DNA of 64,000 nt, taken from positions 1 through 64,000 of the forward strand of contig NZ_JAFCKP010000005.1 in NCBI RefSeq assembly GCF_018130245.1. Direction: 5' to 3'. The DNA comes from Bradyrhizobium sp. SZCCT0231 (GTDB lineage Bacteria; Pseudomonadota; Alphaproteobacteria; Rhizobiales; Xanthobacteraceae). Shown here one piece after another: positions 20,168 to 29,261 of this stretch. A program made the position numbers and the translations under genes. Positions within the stretch are counted from its first letter, which is position 1. Each line of letters opens with the position of its first letter. The notes below the pieces were generated by a model that worked only from the letters and a program-made list of their open reading frames with translations, was not told the DNA's origin and made no database searches.

Positions 20168-20215
20168 AGCATGATCTTGTCGGAAAAACCGGATTCCACT
20201 TTTCCGGATCATGCT
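20168..20215. repeat. Palindromic repeat (AGCATGATC type)
   Basis: AGCATGATC (20168-20176) and GATCATGCT (20207-20215) close a hairpin whose arms also carry CGGAAAA and TTTTCCG. I know this unit as a common dispersed repeat in Bradyrhizobium. Here it sits in the asd mRNA leader between the attenuator terminator and the ribosome site. Confidence 0.72.
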
Positions 20216-20232
20216 GTTGGGTTGCAGACAAC

Positions 20233-20264
20233 AAAAAAGCCCCGGACCATCGAGGGCGGGGCTT
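20233..20264 (-). terminator. Intrinsic terminator of the asd attenuator
   Basis: On the minus strand AAGCCCC and GGGGCTT form the stem, closed further by GG/CC-rich loop bases, and TTTTTT follows directly. It lies 32 bases after the stop of the leader peptide and about 90 bases before asd. Confidence 0.85.
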
Positions 20265-20295
20265 GCCGTAGAGCTGATGCGTTTAAGTCGACGAC

Positions 20296-20367
20296 CTACG
20301 TGCGCACGCCTCCCCGGGCCCCTGAGGCCGTGGTGGTTTTGGTCGTGCGTTTGGTGGTCGTGAACAT
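20296..20367 (-). CDS. Threonine-rich leader peptide of asd
   Basis: The ATG at 20367 opens a 23-residue peptide. It reads MFTTTKRTTKTTT followed by ASGARGGVRT, with nine threonines, three runs of them in the first 13 codons, and two lysines. No Shine-Dalgarno is present, and the proposed -10 ends eight bases before the ATG, so the mRNA would begin at or next to the start codon, as reported for the rhizobial trpL leader. The peptide is followed by an intrinsic terminator and then asd. Threonine (possibly lysine too) is an end product of the pathway, so ribosome stalling at these codons is a plausible sensor. Confidence 0.68.
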   Translation of the reverse strand: MFTTTKRTTKTTTASGARGGVRT

Positions 20368-20375
20368 GGCGGCGA

Positions 20376-20404
20376 CTTATGCGGGAGAGTCTTGCGGCCG
20401 TCAA
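20376..20404 (-). promoter_or_regulatory. Promoter of the asd leader
   Basis: TTGACG (20404-20399), exactly 17 bases, then CATAAG (20381-20376) on the minus strand. The predicted transcription start falls on or next to the leader ATG. Confidence 0.6.
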
Positions 20405-20459
20405 TGGCTTTTCGCCCCGGTTGGTGCCGGGCAGCGGGCCCGCCGCTATTTGGCAGTCG

Positions 20460-21062
20460 CTATTTCGTCTTGGCGCCCGGCGGCTCCAGAATGACCTCCT
20501 TGAGGTCGTCGCCGCTGATCACGACGATCGCAAAATTAAGCCGGCCGCGTTCGCGGACCAGCCCGCCGCTGATGGCCTTGCCCGAGGCTGCGCGCTCGGC
20601 GACGCGTACGGCATCGGCGAGGCGGTGCCTGATCGCACCTAACGCAGCGAGGTTGCTGCGGTCCTCGTGGTCGAGCTCGGTGAGGGGGAGGGCGGCTTCG
20701 CCGCCGACCAGCTCGCCCGTCGCGGCATTGATGGTGTGGCGCCAGATGCGGTCGTTGTGCAGGGTCTTGACCCGGTAGACCGGAACGCCCGAGCCGCCGT
20801 CGAAGCTTACATCCGCCGTCGTGGCGCCGGCATGGCGGGCTTCCGCGATCGCCATGGCCTGGCTGATCGTGATCGACGAGCTGCGGAATCTTTCGATCTC
20901 GCGGCTGACCGCCTGGCGGTCCGCTTCGGCATCACCATCTGTGTCGCTGTGAAGCGCGGTCGGCGTGCCCGCGGTCACGATTGCCTGTGCCGGCGCGGCG
21001 ATGAGCAGCGCGGGCAAGGCGAACGCAAGCAGTTGCGAGGTCCATCGTTTGGCTGTCGTCAT
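20460..21062 (-). CDS. Secreted PepSY-like protein
   Basis: Started at ATG 21062, the protein has 200 residues. A signal peptide covers residues 1-27 (ending APAQAI). Two repeats of a PepSY-like pattern follow: ITISQAMAIAEARHAGATTADVSFDGGSGVPVYRVKT with INAATGELVGG, and a second weaker unit ending NFAIVVISGDDLKEVILEPPG. PepSY domains bind or inhibit peptidases or sense the cell envelope. The upstream promoter carries the same operator as the patatin promoter, so control by the nearby TetR is likely. The partner is unknown. Confidence 0.75.
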   Translation of the reverse strand: MTTAKRWTSQLLAFALPALLIAAPAQAIVTAGTPTALHSDTDGDAEADRQAVSREIERFRSSSITISQAMAIAEARHAGATTADVSFDGGSGVPVYRVKTLHNDRIWRHTINAATGELVGGEAALPLTELDHEDRSNLAALGAIRHRLADAVRVAERAASGKAISGGLVRERGRLNFAIVVISGDDLKEVILEPPGAKTK

Positions 21063-21232
21063 GCTCGAAACCCTCGGCCAGCGAGTGTGCCGGATGATCG
21101 TAAAGAATTCGCGGCCGACCTTGGGCAAAGGCCGGCCGCGGAGCGCCGCGGCGGGCTGTTCCCGCCGTGACGATCGAAGCGGTCCGGACCTCTTTGGGGC
21201 TGGTGAAAAGCGACCCGTACCGACTTATAATG

Positions 21233-21263
21233 AAACCATACCGTATCGTTTTATTTCGGTCAA
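21233..21263 (-). promoter_or_regulatory. Promoter with TetR-type operator in front of the PepSY gene
   Basis: On the minus strand TTGACC (21263-21258), 17 bases, then TATGGT (21240-21235). Overlapping the spacer and the -10 is a 19-bp palindrome (21233-21251) with halves AAACCATAC and GTATCGTTT around a central C, 8 of 9 positions symmetric. The same layout is at 23452-23480. Confidence 0.65.
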
Positions 21264-21312
21264 TCGGGCCGCGCCGTCCACCCTGGGGAAAGTACGCTAG
21301 CTCACGGAATTG

Positions 21313-22059
21313 TCAGCGGGAGGAGCGGCGGCGCGGCGTGACTTTGGGGGCGTCCTGGACGCGGTCGGCAGGCCCCAGCGCGCCGGCCAGGAACAGCTTG
21401 ATCGCCGCGCGCATGCGCTTTTCGGCGGCCTTGAGCTCCAGCGCCGTTCCGAACGTCGCCATGCGGTGGGTGTGACCGACGACGACGTCGAGGAACACCT
21501 CGGCTGCAATGGTGGTGTCTTCGACATCGAGCGCACCTTGCGCCACCAGATGGTCGAAGAAGCGCGCCGTGGTGGCGACGGCCTTCAGCCAGCCTTCCTC
21601 CTTGCCGAGCTTGGCGACGTCGGGGAAGTTGATGGCCTGTGCCGTCATCATGCGGCTGAAGGCGACGGCATCGGGCCCGCAGGTGAAGGTCAGCATCTCG
21701 CGTCCGATCTCGACCAGCCGCTGCTCGACCGAGATGTTCGAGGCGCTGGAGAGCTGCGTCTCCGCCGCCGCGGAGAGCGGCGCAAGCCAGCGCGCGATCT
21801 CGCGCCTCAGCACGGCCGCAAACAGGCCGCGCTTGTCGCCATAGCGGGAATAGACCGTGGGCTTGCTCACCCGCGCCGCTTCCGCGACCGCGTCGAGCGA
21901 GGTCGCCTCGAAGCCGCGATCCAGGAACAGGCGGGTGGCGACCTCGATCAGCCGCTGGTCGCGCTCGATCGCGGCTGACTTCGTCGGCCGGCCGCCGCGC
22001 GATTTCGGCACCTCGCGCCGTGGCGCTGCCGGTCTGGTCCTGGTCGCAGTCAATCCCAT
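21313..22059 (-). CDS. TetR-family transcriptional regulator
   Basis: Started at ATG 22059, the protein has 248 residues. A basic N-terminal tail (about 25 residues) precedes the TetR helix-turn-helix domain: IERDQRLIEVATRLFLDRGF, EATSLDAVAEAARVSKPTVYSRYGDKRGLF. The C-terminal ligand domain has FSRMMTAQAINFPDVAKLGKEEGW, like AefR/TetR_C-type regulators. It lies between the patatin and PepSY genes on the same strand. Two near-identical palindromes in the promoters of those genes are the natural operator candidates, so it probably represses both and perhaps itself through the patatin transcript. The ligand is unknown. Confidence 0.9.
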   Translation of the reverse strand: MGLTATRTRPAAPRREVPKSRGGRPTKSAAIERDQRLIEVATRLFLDRGFEATSLDAVAEAARVSKPTVYSRYGDKRGLFAAVLRREIARWLAPLSAAAETQLSSASNISVEQRLVEIGREMLTFTCGPDAVAFSRMMTAQAINFPDVAKLGKEEGWLKAVATTARFFDHLVAQGALDVEDTTIAAEVFLDVVVGHTHRMATFGTALELKAAEKRMRAAIKLFLAGALGPADRVQDAPKVTPRRRSSR

Positions 22060-22193
22060 GCCCAATGATTCCTGCGCGTTTCTGACGGTCGTCTTTGCTC
22101 TATAACGCGCAGCAGCCGGGGCGTCATCGCGAATCTGGCCGAATTGGCCGTATCGTCAACGGTCTCGATACGGCCTCGTTCCTTCGTGCCGGC

Positions 22194-23402
22194 TTACGGA
22201 AGCGTCGAGGTCCAGGCCTGCCCGGATGCGGCTTTCTCGTATCCGTACTGATACAGCGCCCGCATATAGGTGGTATCGAACCCTTCCGAGGGCGGGGCAG
22301 GGTAATCGCGCGCGATGTAGGAGAGATGGAAGCCCAGCCGGTTGCGCTTGGCGAAATCGTAAGTCGAGAAGATGATCGAGCGCGTCTGCGATTGGGTGAT
22401 CGCCGACAGGCTGCGCGAGGCGACGTCGATGGTGCCGTTGGAGACGAGCTCGAAGTTGCGTTCGATCTTCTTGTTGACGAGGATGTAGATGTCCATCTTC
22501 GCACTGCCTGGCAGGCGGCCGCTCTGGAATAACAGGGCTTCCGGCAAGGTCAGCACCGGGGCCGTCACGCCGCCGTCGACATGCATCTCCTGAAACTTGC
22601 GGCCCTGGCCTTCGGCGTCGATCATGATGGGCGGAAACACCAGCGGAATGCTGGCGGAGGCCGCCATCACGTCGCGAAACAGCTTCAGGGCCTCGGGCGT
22701 TCCGACTGCGGCGATCTTGCCCATGTCCCAGATCGCGGTGCGCTGGGTGTCGAGATCGGTCGTCACCACCAATAGCTTCCGGCCTTTCGCGTGCTCGCGC
22801 GCGACCTGCGCCATGATCTCCGGACCGACATAGCGTGCGACGAGCTCGCGCAGCCGCGTGTTGCCGAACAGGCCGGATCCGAACAGCACACGCATGATGC
22901 TGGGATCGTTCAGGAGGCTCTCCGCGATGCCGCTGGTATAGACCTCCTTCAGCGTGTCGTCATATTGCGAGCCGAGAAACGCAAAGGGCGCGATCAGGCC
23001 GCCGGTGCTGACGCCCGAGACGACCGAGAAGGTCGGACGGGTTCTGGCCGCGGTCCAGCCGTTGAGCACGCCGACGCCATAGGCGCCATCGGCGCCGCCG
23101 CCGGAGAGCGCCAGATAGGTTTTCGTCGCGGTGCTGGTGTCCTTCTCGAAGCTGAATTTCGTGACGGGTTCGTCGGCGTAGCGCCGGAGGCCGTCGATAT
23201 CCAGCACGCGCGAGACGCCGGCTTCAGCGGCCGTGTAGGGCGTGCGAGGCAGGGAGGTGCAGGCTCCGAGCGCCAGGCTGCACATCAGGACCAGCAATTC
23301 GATCAGGCCGACGCCTGTCTGCCTGATCCGGCCACGCGAGGAGACGGATGCGTCGGTCGAACACGAAGGATACGGCATTGTCGGTGGCTGGCGATCACGC
23401 AT
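22194..23402 (-). CDS. Patatin-like phospholipase, probable lipoprotein
   Basis: The protein has 402 residues from ATG 23402 (ATG 23378 is an alternative). A lipobox-like LALGACTS near residue 45 suggests a lipid-anchored protein. The patatin domain has the oxyanion loop [16 protein letters not shown], the nucleophile in [13 protein letters not shown] (GxSxG) and the catalytic aspartate in [10 protein letters not shown]. It should hydrolyse lipid acyl esters at the cell envelope. A promoter with a TetR-type operator lies about 50 bases upstream, and tetR follows 134 bases downstream on the same strand. Confidence 0.88.
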   Translation of the reverse strand: MRDRQPPTMPYPSCSTDASVSSRGRIRQTGVGLIELLVLMCSLALGACTSLPRTPYTAAEAGVSRVLDIDGLRRYADEPVTKFSFEKDTSTATKTYLALSGGGADGAYGVGVLNGWTAARTRPTFSVVSGVSTGGLIAPFAFLGSQYDDTLKEVYTSGIAESLLNDPSIMRVLFGSGLFGNTRLRELVARYVGPEIMAQVAREHAKGRKLLVVTTDLDTQRTAIWDMGKIAAVGTPEALKLFRDVMAASASIPLVFPPIMIDAEGQGRKFQEMHVDGGVTAPVLTLPEALLFQSGRLPGSAKMDIYILVNKKIERNFELVSNGTIDVASRSLSAITQSQTRSIIFSTYDFAKRNRLGFHLSYIARDYPAPPSEGFDTTYMRALYQYGYEKAASGQAWTSTLP

Positions 23403-23451
23403 CTACCGCCGCCGGCAAATTCGCCGCGGCATCTCGTCCAGCCCCAGGACA

Positions 23452-23480
23452 AAACTACACTGTATCGTTTTGTTTGGCAA
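23452..23480 (-). promoter_or_regulatory. Promoter with TetR-type operator in front of the patatin gene
   Basis: On the minus strand TTGCCA (23480-23475), 17 bases, then TAGTTT (23457-23452). A palindrome (23452-23470) with halves AAACTACAC and GTATCGTTT around T fills the same positions as in the PepSY promoter; GTATCGTTTT is identical in both. Confidence 0.62.
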
Positions 23481-23592
23481 GAGGGACGGTCACCATCCTC
23501 GCGCTGGTTGGTGTCCCAGTCTGAAGCACAAACCGGCCGGAGCGCGGCCTGGCGGGTTGATCGGCCTGCTCCGACACGCAATAAGCACCGCC

Positions 23593-24738
23593 ATGAATTC
23601 CGACAATGACCTTCCCAATCACTTTGAGTTGCTCGCCACCGATGGAGCCGCGCGCACCGGGCGGCTGACCACGCCGCACGGCGTGGTGCGGACGCCGGCC
23701 TTCATGCCGGTCGGCACCGCCGGTGCCATGAAGGGAATGCACTGGCGCGAGGTGCGCGATGCCGGCGCTGACATCGTGCTCGGCAACACCTACCACCTGA
23801 TGCTGCGTCCGAGCGCCGAGCGGATCGCGGCCCTCGGCGGCCTGCAGCGGTTCACCGGCTGGAACGGACCGATGCTGACGGATTCCGGCGGCTTCCAGGT
23901 GATGTCGCTGTCGGATCTGCGCAAGGTCAGCGAGAACGCCGTCACGTTCCGCTCGCATATTGACGGTGCCAAGGTCGAGCTGTCGCCGGAGCGCTCGATC
24001 GAGGTGCAGCGTTTGCTCGGCTCCGATATCGCCATGCAGATGGACGAATGCGTGCGGCTGCCGGCCGAGCGCGCCGACATCGAGCGCGCGATGCAATTGT
24101 CGCTGCGCTGGGCCGAGCGCTCAAAGCGCGCCTTCGCGAGTGCCCCGGACGGCTACATGCTGTTCGGCATCGTGCAGGGCGGCGACATCCCGCAGCTTCG
24201 CCATGAGAGCGCGCAAGGTCTCGTCGCGATCGGCTTCCACGGCTATGCGATCGGCGGCCTTGCCGTCGGCGAGCCGCAGGCGGTGATGCTGGCGATGATC
24301 GACGAGACCGCGCCATTGCTGCCGAGAGAGCGCCCGCGCTATCTGATGGGCGTCGGCACGCCCGACGACATCCTCGAAGCGGTGAAGCGCGGCATCGACA
24401 TGTTCGATTGCGTGATGCCGACGCGCAACGGCCGTCACGGCGTCGCCTTCACGCGCTTCGGCCAGGTGAATTTGCGCAACGCGCGCCACGCCGACGACCC
24501 GCGCCCGCTCGATGAAGAGAGCTCATGGCCCTCGGCACGCAACTACGCGCGCGCCTATCTGCATCATCTCGTCAAGGCGGGCGAGACGCTGGGGGCGATG
24601 CTGCTGTCCGAGATCAATGTCGCTTACTACCAGTCCCTGATGCAGGGCATCAGGGACGCGATCGTACACGGAAAGTTCGACGAGTTCTATCAGCGCACGC
24701 GCGAGGACTGGGCGAGGGGCGACATCGCCCCACGCTAG
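23593..24738 (+). CDS. tgt: tRNA-guanine transglycosylase, zinc site altered
   Basis: Started at ATG 23593, the protein has 381 residues, normal for Tgt. Catalytic parts are present: [14 protein letters not shown] (first aspartate), [23 protein letters not shown] (nucleophilic aspartate). The enzyme swaps guanine 34 for preQ1 in tRNAs with GUN anticodons. The zinc motif, normally CxCxxC before RNYSRAYLHHL, reads SSWPSA here, so all three cysteine ligands are absent while the histidine of AYLHHL is kept. The frame extends upstream to 23242, but the conserved start is at 23593. queA is nearby. Confidence 0.94.
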   Translation: MNSDNDLPNHFELLATDGAARTGRLTTPHGVVRTPAFMPVGTAGAMKGMHWREVRDAGADIVLGNTYHLMLRPSAERIAALGGLQRFTGWNGPMLTDSGGFQVMSLSDLRKVSENAVTFRSHIDGAKVELSPERSIEVQRLLGSDIAMQMDECVRLPAERADIERAMQLSLRWAERSKRAFASAPDGYMLFGIVQGGDIPQLRHESAQGLVAIGFHGYAIGGLAVGEPQAVMLAMIDETAPLLPRERPRYLMGVGTPDDILEAVKRGIDMFDCVMPTRNGRHGVAFTRFGQVNLRNARHADDPRPLDEESSWPSARNYARAYLHHLVKAGETLGAMLLSEINVAYYQSLMQGIRDAIVHGKFDEFYQRTREDWARGDIAPR

Positions 24739-24739
24739 A

Positions 24740-24958
24740 TCAGTTGCAAGTGAAGCGATGCTTGACGGCGTGCTTGGTCACGAAGCCGTAGCCGCAATTG
24801 TCGCAGGTCCAGAGATAGCTGATCATGTGGTCCGAGACGTAGGCGGATGCTTCGGCGGCGACCATGGAGTCGGCGCAGACGGGGCAGGTGGGCAATTCGC
24901 TGCAACGCGGATCGCGGTTGGTCGCGACGGTCGACAACACTTCAGCAACTGCTGACAT
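24740..24958 (-). CDS. Small zinc-ribbon-like protein
   Basis: The protein has 72 residues with a strong GGAGG site before ATG 24958. Two CxxC pairs (TCPVCADSM and WTCDNCGYGF) indicate a zinc ribbon, and a further cysteine is the second-last residue. It is convergent with tgt, one base apart. The family is unnamed as far as I can tell; a related two-CxxC protein is at 32813-33040. Confidence 0.78.
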   Translation of the reverse strand: MSAVAEVLSTVATNRDPRCSELPTCPVCADSMVAAEASAYVSDHMISYLWTCDNCGYGFVTKHAVKHRFTCN

Positions 24959-25182
24959 CGTGGTGACCTCCCTGCTTTGAGACGTAAGTCTAACATAAGC
25001 AGAATCAGTTGACGAGGTCGCAACACAAATGCGTTGGTTTTCTTATCTTTGCCGCTCACGTGATTTTGCGATGCAGCGTATTTAACATGTGCCGCATTGT
25101 CGCTTGCGTGTCGCCGCAAGCTGTCTGTAACTGCGGGAATGGTCGCGACAGAAGTGCAGATCGTCGCCACAGGGAGTTCATC

Positions 25183-26160
<978 letters not shown>

Positions 26161-26163
26161 GAC

Positions 26164-26403
26164 ATGGCGGATCAACCGAGGCGGCCGCGCACGCTGGGCG
26201 ATGCCAGAACGGAAGCCGAGGCGGCGTTCAAGAAGGTGACGGCGAAGGTCGCCGCGGCGCCACCCAAACAAAACGCCGTTCCCGGCATCAAGGAGCAGGT
26301 CACGCTGCGCATCGACCAGGACGTGCTGGAGTTCTTCCAGGAGGGCGGTCCCGGCTGGCAGGACCGCATCAACGAGGCGCTGCGAAAGGCGGCGGGAAAG
26401 TAG
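26164..26403 (+). CDS. BrnA-type antitoxin-like protein, no BrnT partner
   Basis: The protein has 79 residues. The C-terminal half has the BrnA signature VTLRIDQDVLEFFQEGGPGW followed by QDRINEALRKAAGK, a ribbon-helix-helix DNA-binding region. The usual partner, a BrnT RNase, is not on either side: cysK is four bases upstream and a repeat and terminator follow. It may be an orphan regulator co-transcribed with cysK, or an antitoxin acting on a distant toxin. Confidence 0.82.
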   Translation: MADQPRRPRTLGDARTEAEAAFKKVTAKVAAAPPKQNAVPGIKEQVTLRIDQDVLEFFQEGGPGWQDRINEALRKAAGK

Positions 26404-26410
26404 CCAACCT

Positions 26411-26527
26411 CGTCATTGCGAGCGCAGCGACTTGTCCGCCGAAGCCTTGGCGAAGGCGGAAGCAATCCAGAATCTTTCCGCGGTGACAGCCTGGATTGCT
26501 TCGTCGCAAGGGCTCCTCGCGATGACG
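26411..26527. repeat. Palindromic repeat (CGTCATTGCGAGCG type, variant)
   Basis: CGTCATTGCGAGCGCAGCGA at the left and a matching CTCCTCGCGATGACG at the right, with GCAATCCAG and CTGGATTGC inside. It carries an extra internal segment (about 26431-26460) compared with the perfect copy at 58540-58619. Confidence 0.75.
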
Positions 26528-26550
26528 GAGTATGTGGCGGCACCGTCGCA

Positions 26551-26588
26551 AAAGAAAAAAGCCCGGCGCGAGCCGGGCTTTTGTTTTT
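26551..26588. terminator. Two-way terminator
   Basis: AAAAGCCCGGC-GCGA-GCCGGGCTTTT (26557-26582), with A-rich sequence on the left and TTGTTTTTG on the right. It serves the cysK unit on the plus strand and the convergent caspase-like gene on the minus strand. Confidence 0.9.
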
Positions 26589-26605
26589 GAAGCTGCCGTC
26601 CTGCC

Positions 26606-28036
26606 TCAGCGGCGGAACATGCCGCCCATCATGCCGCCGACGACACCGCCGACGAAGGCCGCACCGGCAGCATCGCCGGGGTTGCTGCGCTGGGGAGCCG
26701 GAGCCGGCGCACTGCTGGGTGCGGGGGCGCTGGCGGCGCGGCGGGGAGCCTTCTGGCTGCCGTCGCTGGCAGTCGCCGGAGCAGCCACGACCTCCGAGAG
26801 CAGGGCCTTGTGCTGGTGCTTGTTGAGGTAGCCTGACGAGGGATAGCCGCGCGCGGCCTGCCAGCGCTTGATCACCACGCGGGTCTCCTCGCTGAAAACG
26901 CCGGTCTGCTTGGTGTCGAAGCCGAGGCCGGTGAGGCGGCGCTGCACGTCGCGGCGCTGGGTCTTGTCGAGGCCGATCTGGTCCTCGGTGAGCTGGGTGG
27001 CCTCGTCGGTGAAGGTTGCGGGATCGACGCCAGCGTTGAGCGTGCGGGTCGCAGTCGAGGGGCCGCTCTTGATTGCCGCGAGGCGTGCCAGCGCCAGCGC
27101 CTTGAACTGACCGTTCGGATAAGCGGAGAGATAGGCGTTGAGCTCCTCCGGCTTGTTGGACTCCTTCACCGAGCGCCAGTATTCGAGCTCGACACCGTCC
27201 GAGCTCCCGGTCGCAGGCGGCACGATGCCGGAAGCGGTCGGGGCCGCGTTGGCGACCTGGGTGGTCGGGGCCTGATTGAGATAGACGGAGCCCGTCAGGT
27301 TGGTGTGGCCCCAGGGCAGCTGGCCTTTGCGCGTCTCTTCATTGACCTGGGCGCGCACCGACGTCATCGCCTGCTGAATCTCGACGCCGGGCTTGGTGAT
27401 GTTGTCGATCAGTGCGCGGGTGAACGGGCTGTTGTTGCCCTCCTGGCCGTCGAGCGCGGTCTGGCCGGGACCGGTGGCGAACGCGATCAGCGTGCCTTCG
27501 CCGGATTTCATCTCGGCGAGACCGCTCTGGACGTTGACACTGCGGGTCGCCGAATTCGACTTGATCTTGGCGGCGAACGGATTGTCACGGCAGGCATCGA
27601 GGAAGACCAGCTTGACCTTGGCATCGCCCATGGTCTGCTCGAGCGTCAGGTCGATGTTGATCGCGGCCCCGAGCTTGACGTCCATCTCCGACTTGATGTC
27701 GGCGTCGACGGGCAGGAGGTAGTTGGTACCGCTGACGGCGATGCCGTGGCCGGCATAATAGAACAGCGCGATATCGGAGCCCTGCGCCTTGCGGCCGAAG
27801 TCCAGCAGCTTCTCCGTCATCTGGTCGCGGCTGAGATTGGAGCCTTCGATCACCTCGAAGCCGACATTGCGCAGCGTGGCCGCCATCGCCTTGGCGTCAA
27901 TCGGCGGGTTCGGCAGTTGCGCGACGTTCTTGTAGGAGCCGTTGCCGACGACGAAGGCGACGCGGCGGTCAGCCTTGGCGGCACTGATCGACAGCGCCAT
28001 GCACATCAGCGAAGCGAGGAGGGTGAGATAGCGCAT
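26606..28036 (-). CDS. Secreted caspase-like (C14 family) protein with a peptidoglycan-binding-like domain
   Basis: Started at ATG 28036, the protein has 476 residues. A signal peptide (residues 1-22, ending SAAKAD) precedes a caspase-fold domain (about 24-250): RVAFVVGNGSYKN, the catalytic histidine in FYYAGHGIAV and the catalytic cysteine in LVFLDACRDNPF. A linker with a Sel1/SPOR-neighbour-like segment (YWRSVKESNKPEELNAYLSAYPNGQF) follows, then a peptidoglycan-binding-like helix bundle (VQRRLTGLGFDTKQTGVFSE), and a glycine-rich tail GGVVGGMMGGMF. Bacterial orthocaspases of this type are common in rhizobia; their periplasmic substrates are unknown. Confidence 0.87.
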   Translation of the reverse strand: MRYLTLLASLMCMALSISAAKADRRVAFVVGNGSYKNVAQLPNPPIDAKAMAATLRNVGFEVIEGSNLSRDQMTEKLLDFGRKAQGSDIALFYYAGHGIAVSGTNYLLPVDADIKSEMDVKLGAAINIDLTLEQTMGDAKVKLVFLDACRDNPFAAKIKSNSATRSVNVQSGLAEMKSGEGTLIAFATGPGQTALDGQEGNNSPFTRALIDNITKPGVEIQQAMTSVRAQVNEETRKGQLPWGHTNLTGSVYLNQAPTTQVANAAPTASGIVPPATGSSDGVELEYWRSVKESNKPEELNAYLSAYPNGQFKALALARLAAIKSGPSTATRTLNAGVDPATFTDEATQLTEDQIGLDKTQRRDVQRRLTGLGFDTKQTGVFSEETRVVIKRWQAARGYPSSGYLNKHQHKALLSEVVAAPATASDGSQKAPRRAASAPAPSSAPAPAPQRSNPGDAAGAAFVGGVVGGMMGGMFRR

Positions 28037-28183
28037 TCTGAAATCCCCAGAATCGAATTGCAGGCAGCAACAAATTGGCAACGAACCTACACGAAGTGCC
28101 CGACTTCGCACCACCAAAACGGCAGTCCGTTGCGCCAACCCGCTGCTGTGTGGCCGAATGTGCACGAGGAAGTGCCCCTCCAA

Positions 28184-28199
28184 CGTGATCCAAATCACA
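28184..28199. promoter_or_regulatory. Possible CRP/FNR-family site
   Basis: CGTGA-TCCAAA-TCACA is an inverted repeat of the CRP type (TGTGA-N6-TCACA). It lies about 150 bases upstream of the caspase-like gene. It does not match the FixK consensus TTGA-N6-TCAA. Confidence 0.3.
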
Positions 28200-28236
28200 C
28201 GGCCACTTCGTTTTGTCGCGCGAGGCGGCGAGAGGT

Positions 28237-29112
28237 TCACTGCGCGCGAGCGGGAACCGGCGAAGCGGGCTTCAGATTGAGGAGATTGCCGAAAAGGATC
28301 AGCGCCGCGCCGAGCACGGTCCAGGCGTCGAGCCGCTCCGAATACAGCAGCCAACCTGCGGTTGCGGTCAGTGGAACCCGGAGGAAGTCCATGGGAACCA
28401 CGATCGTCGCATCGGCATAGCGCATCGCGCTGGCGAGGCAATAGTGTGAGAACGTGCCGCAGATGGCGATCACGCCGACCCAGGCCCAGACATAGAGTGA
28501 TGGCCAGGTCCAGACGAACAGCGTCGGCACGAAGCCTGCGACCGATTGCACCACCAGCATCCAAAACAGGATCGAGAGCGCGCTTTCGGTGCGGGTCAGC
28601 GATTTGACCTGCGCCATCGAGACGCCGAATCCCATGGCGGCCCCGAGCGCGATGAGCTGCCCCGGATTGATCTCCCCGGTCGCGGGTCGGACGATGACGA
28701 TCACCCCGACGAGTCCGAGCACGACGGCGGAGATCTTCCAAGGTGTCATTCGCTCGGACAGGAAGCTTGCCGCGAGGATGGCCGTCCAGATCGGCATGGT
28801 GAACTCGATCGCCACGACCTGGCCGATCGGGATTAGCGTCAGCGCGAAGAACCAGCCGAGCTGGGCAATATAGTGCACGAGGTTGCGCCCGACATGCTGC
28901 GGCAGGCGCGATGTCTTGAGCACCTTCAAGCCGCCGGCGCGATAGATGATCGGCGAGAGCAGCACGAAGCCGACCAGCGACCTCACTTCCATGATCTGAA
29001 AAACATTCAGCTCGCGCGTGGTCTCGCGCCCGGCGACCGCCATGACCAGCATCAGCGACAGCCAGCCGGCCATCCACAGTGCAGCCATCGTTTTCGACGG
29101 TGTCGTGCTCAT
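28237..29112 (-). CDS. EamA/DMT-family transporter
   Basis: Started at ATG 29112, the protein has 291 residues with ten predicted membrane helices in two EamA repeats (about 10-135 and 150-285). Conserved features are GRNLVHYIAQLGWFFALTLI, VAIEFTMPIWTAILA, and in the second half SHYCLASAMRYADATIVVPM followed by FLRVPLTATAGWLLYSE. Such proteins export or import metabolites across the inner membrane; the substrate cannot be told. It is divergent from the RidA gene. Confidence 0.87.
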   Translation of the reverse strand: MSTTPSKTMAALWMAGWLSLMLVMAVAGRETTRELNVFQIMEVRSLVGFVLLSPIIYRAGGLKVLKTSRLPQHVGRNLVHYIAQLGWFFALTLIPIGQVVAIEFTMPIWTAILAASFLSERMTPWKISAVVLGLVGVIVIVRPATGEINPGQLIALGAAMGFGVSMAQVKSLTRTESALSILFWMLVVQSVAGFVPTLFVWTWPSLYVWAWVGVIAICGTFSHYCLASAMRYADATIVVPMDFLRVPLTATAGWLLYSERLDAWTVLGAALILFGNLLNLKPASPVPARAQ

Positions 29113-29261
29113 TGCGGCGGATGCGGAGGGGTGAAATCCGAAGGGACGGTCGGTATCGGCGACATTGCTGCCGTTTGCAACGGTCAAATCTGCGGATGCA
29201 GGGATGCAGGGTGTCGTGCTAGGCATCTCCAAACAACGAGAAGATCGGGAGAGGTTCGCTC

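Noticed and set aside
25087-25182. A cysteine-rich small frame ([16 protein letters not shown]) before cysK, considered as a leader peptide for a cysteine attenuator
   Set aside because: It has no stop before cysK and is in frame with it, so it cannot be a separate leader peptide; no terminator follows.
28184-28199. The palindrome upstream of the caspase-like gene considered as a FixK/FNR box
   Set aside because: The first and last bases do not match TTGA-N6-TCAA; only a CRP-type reading remains, with low confidence.
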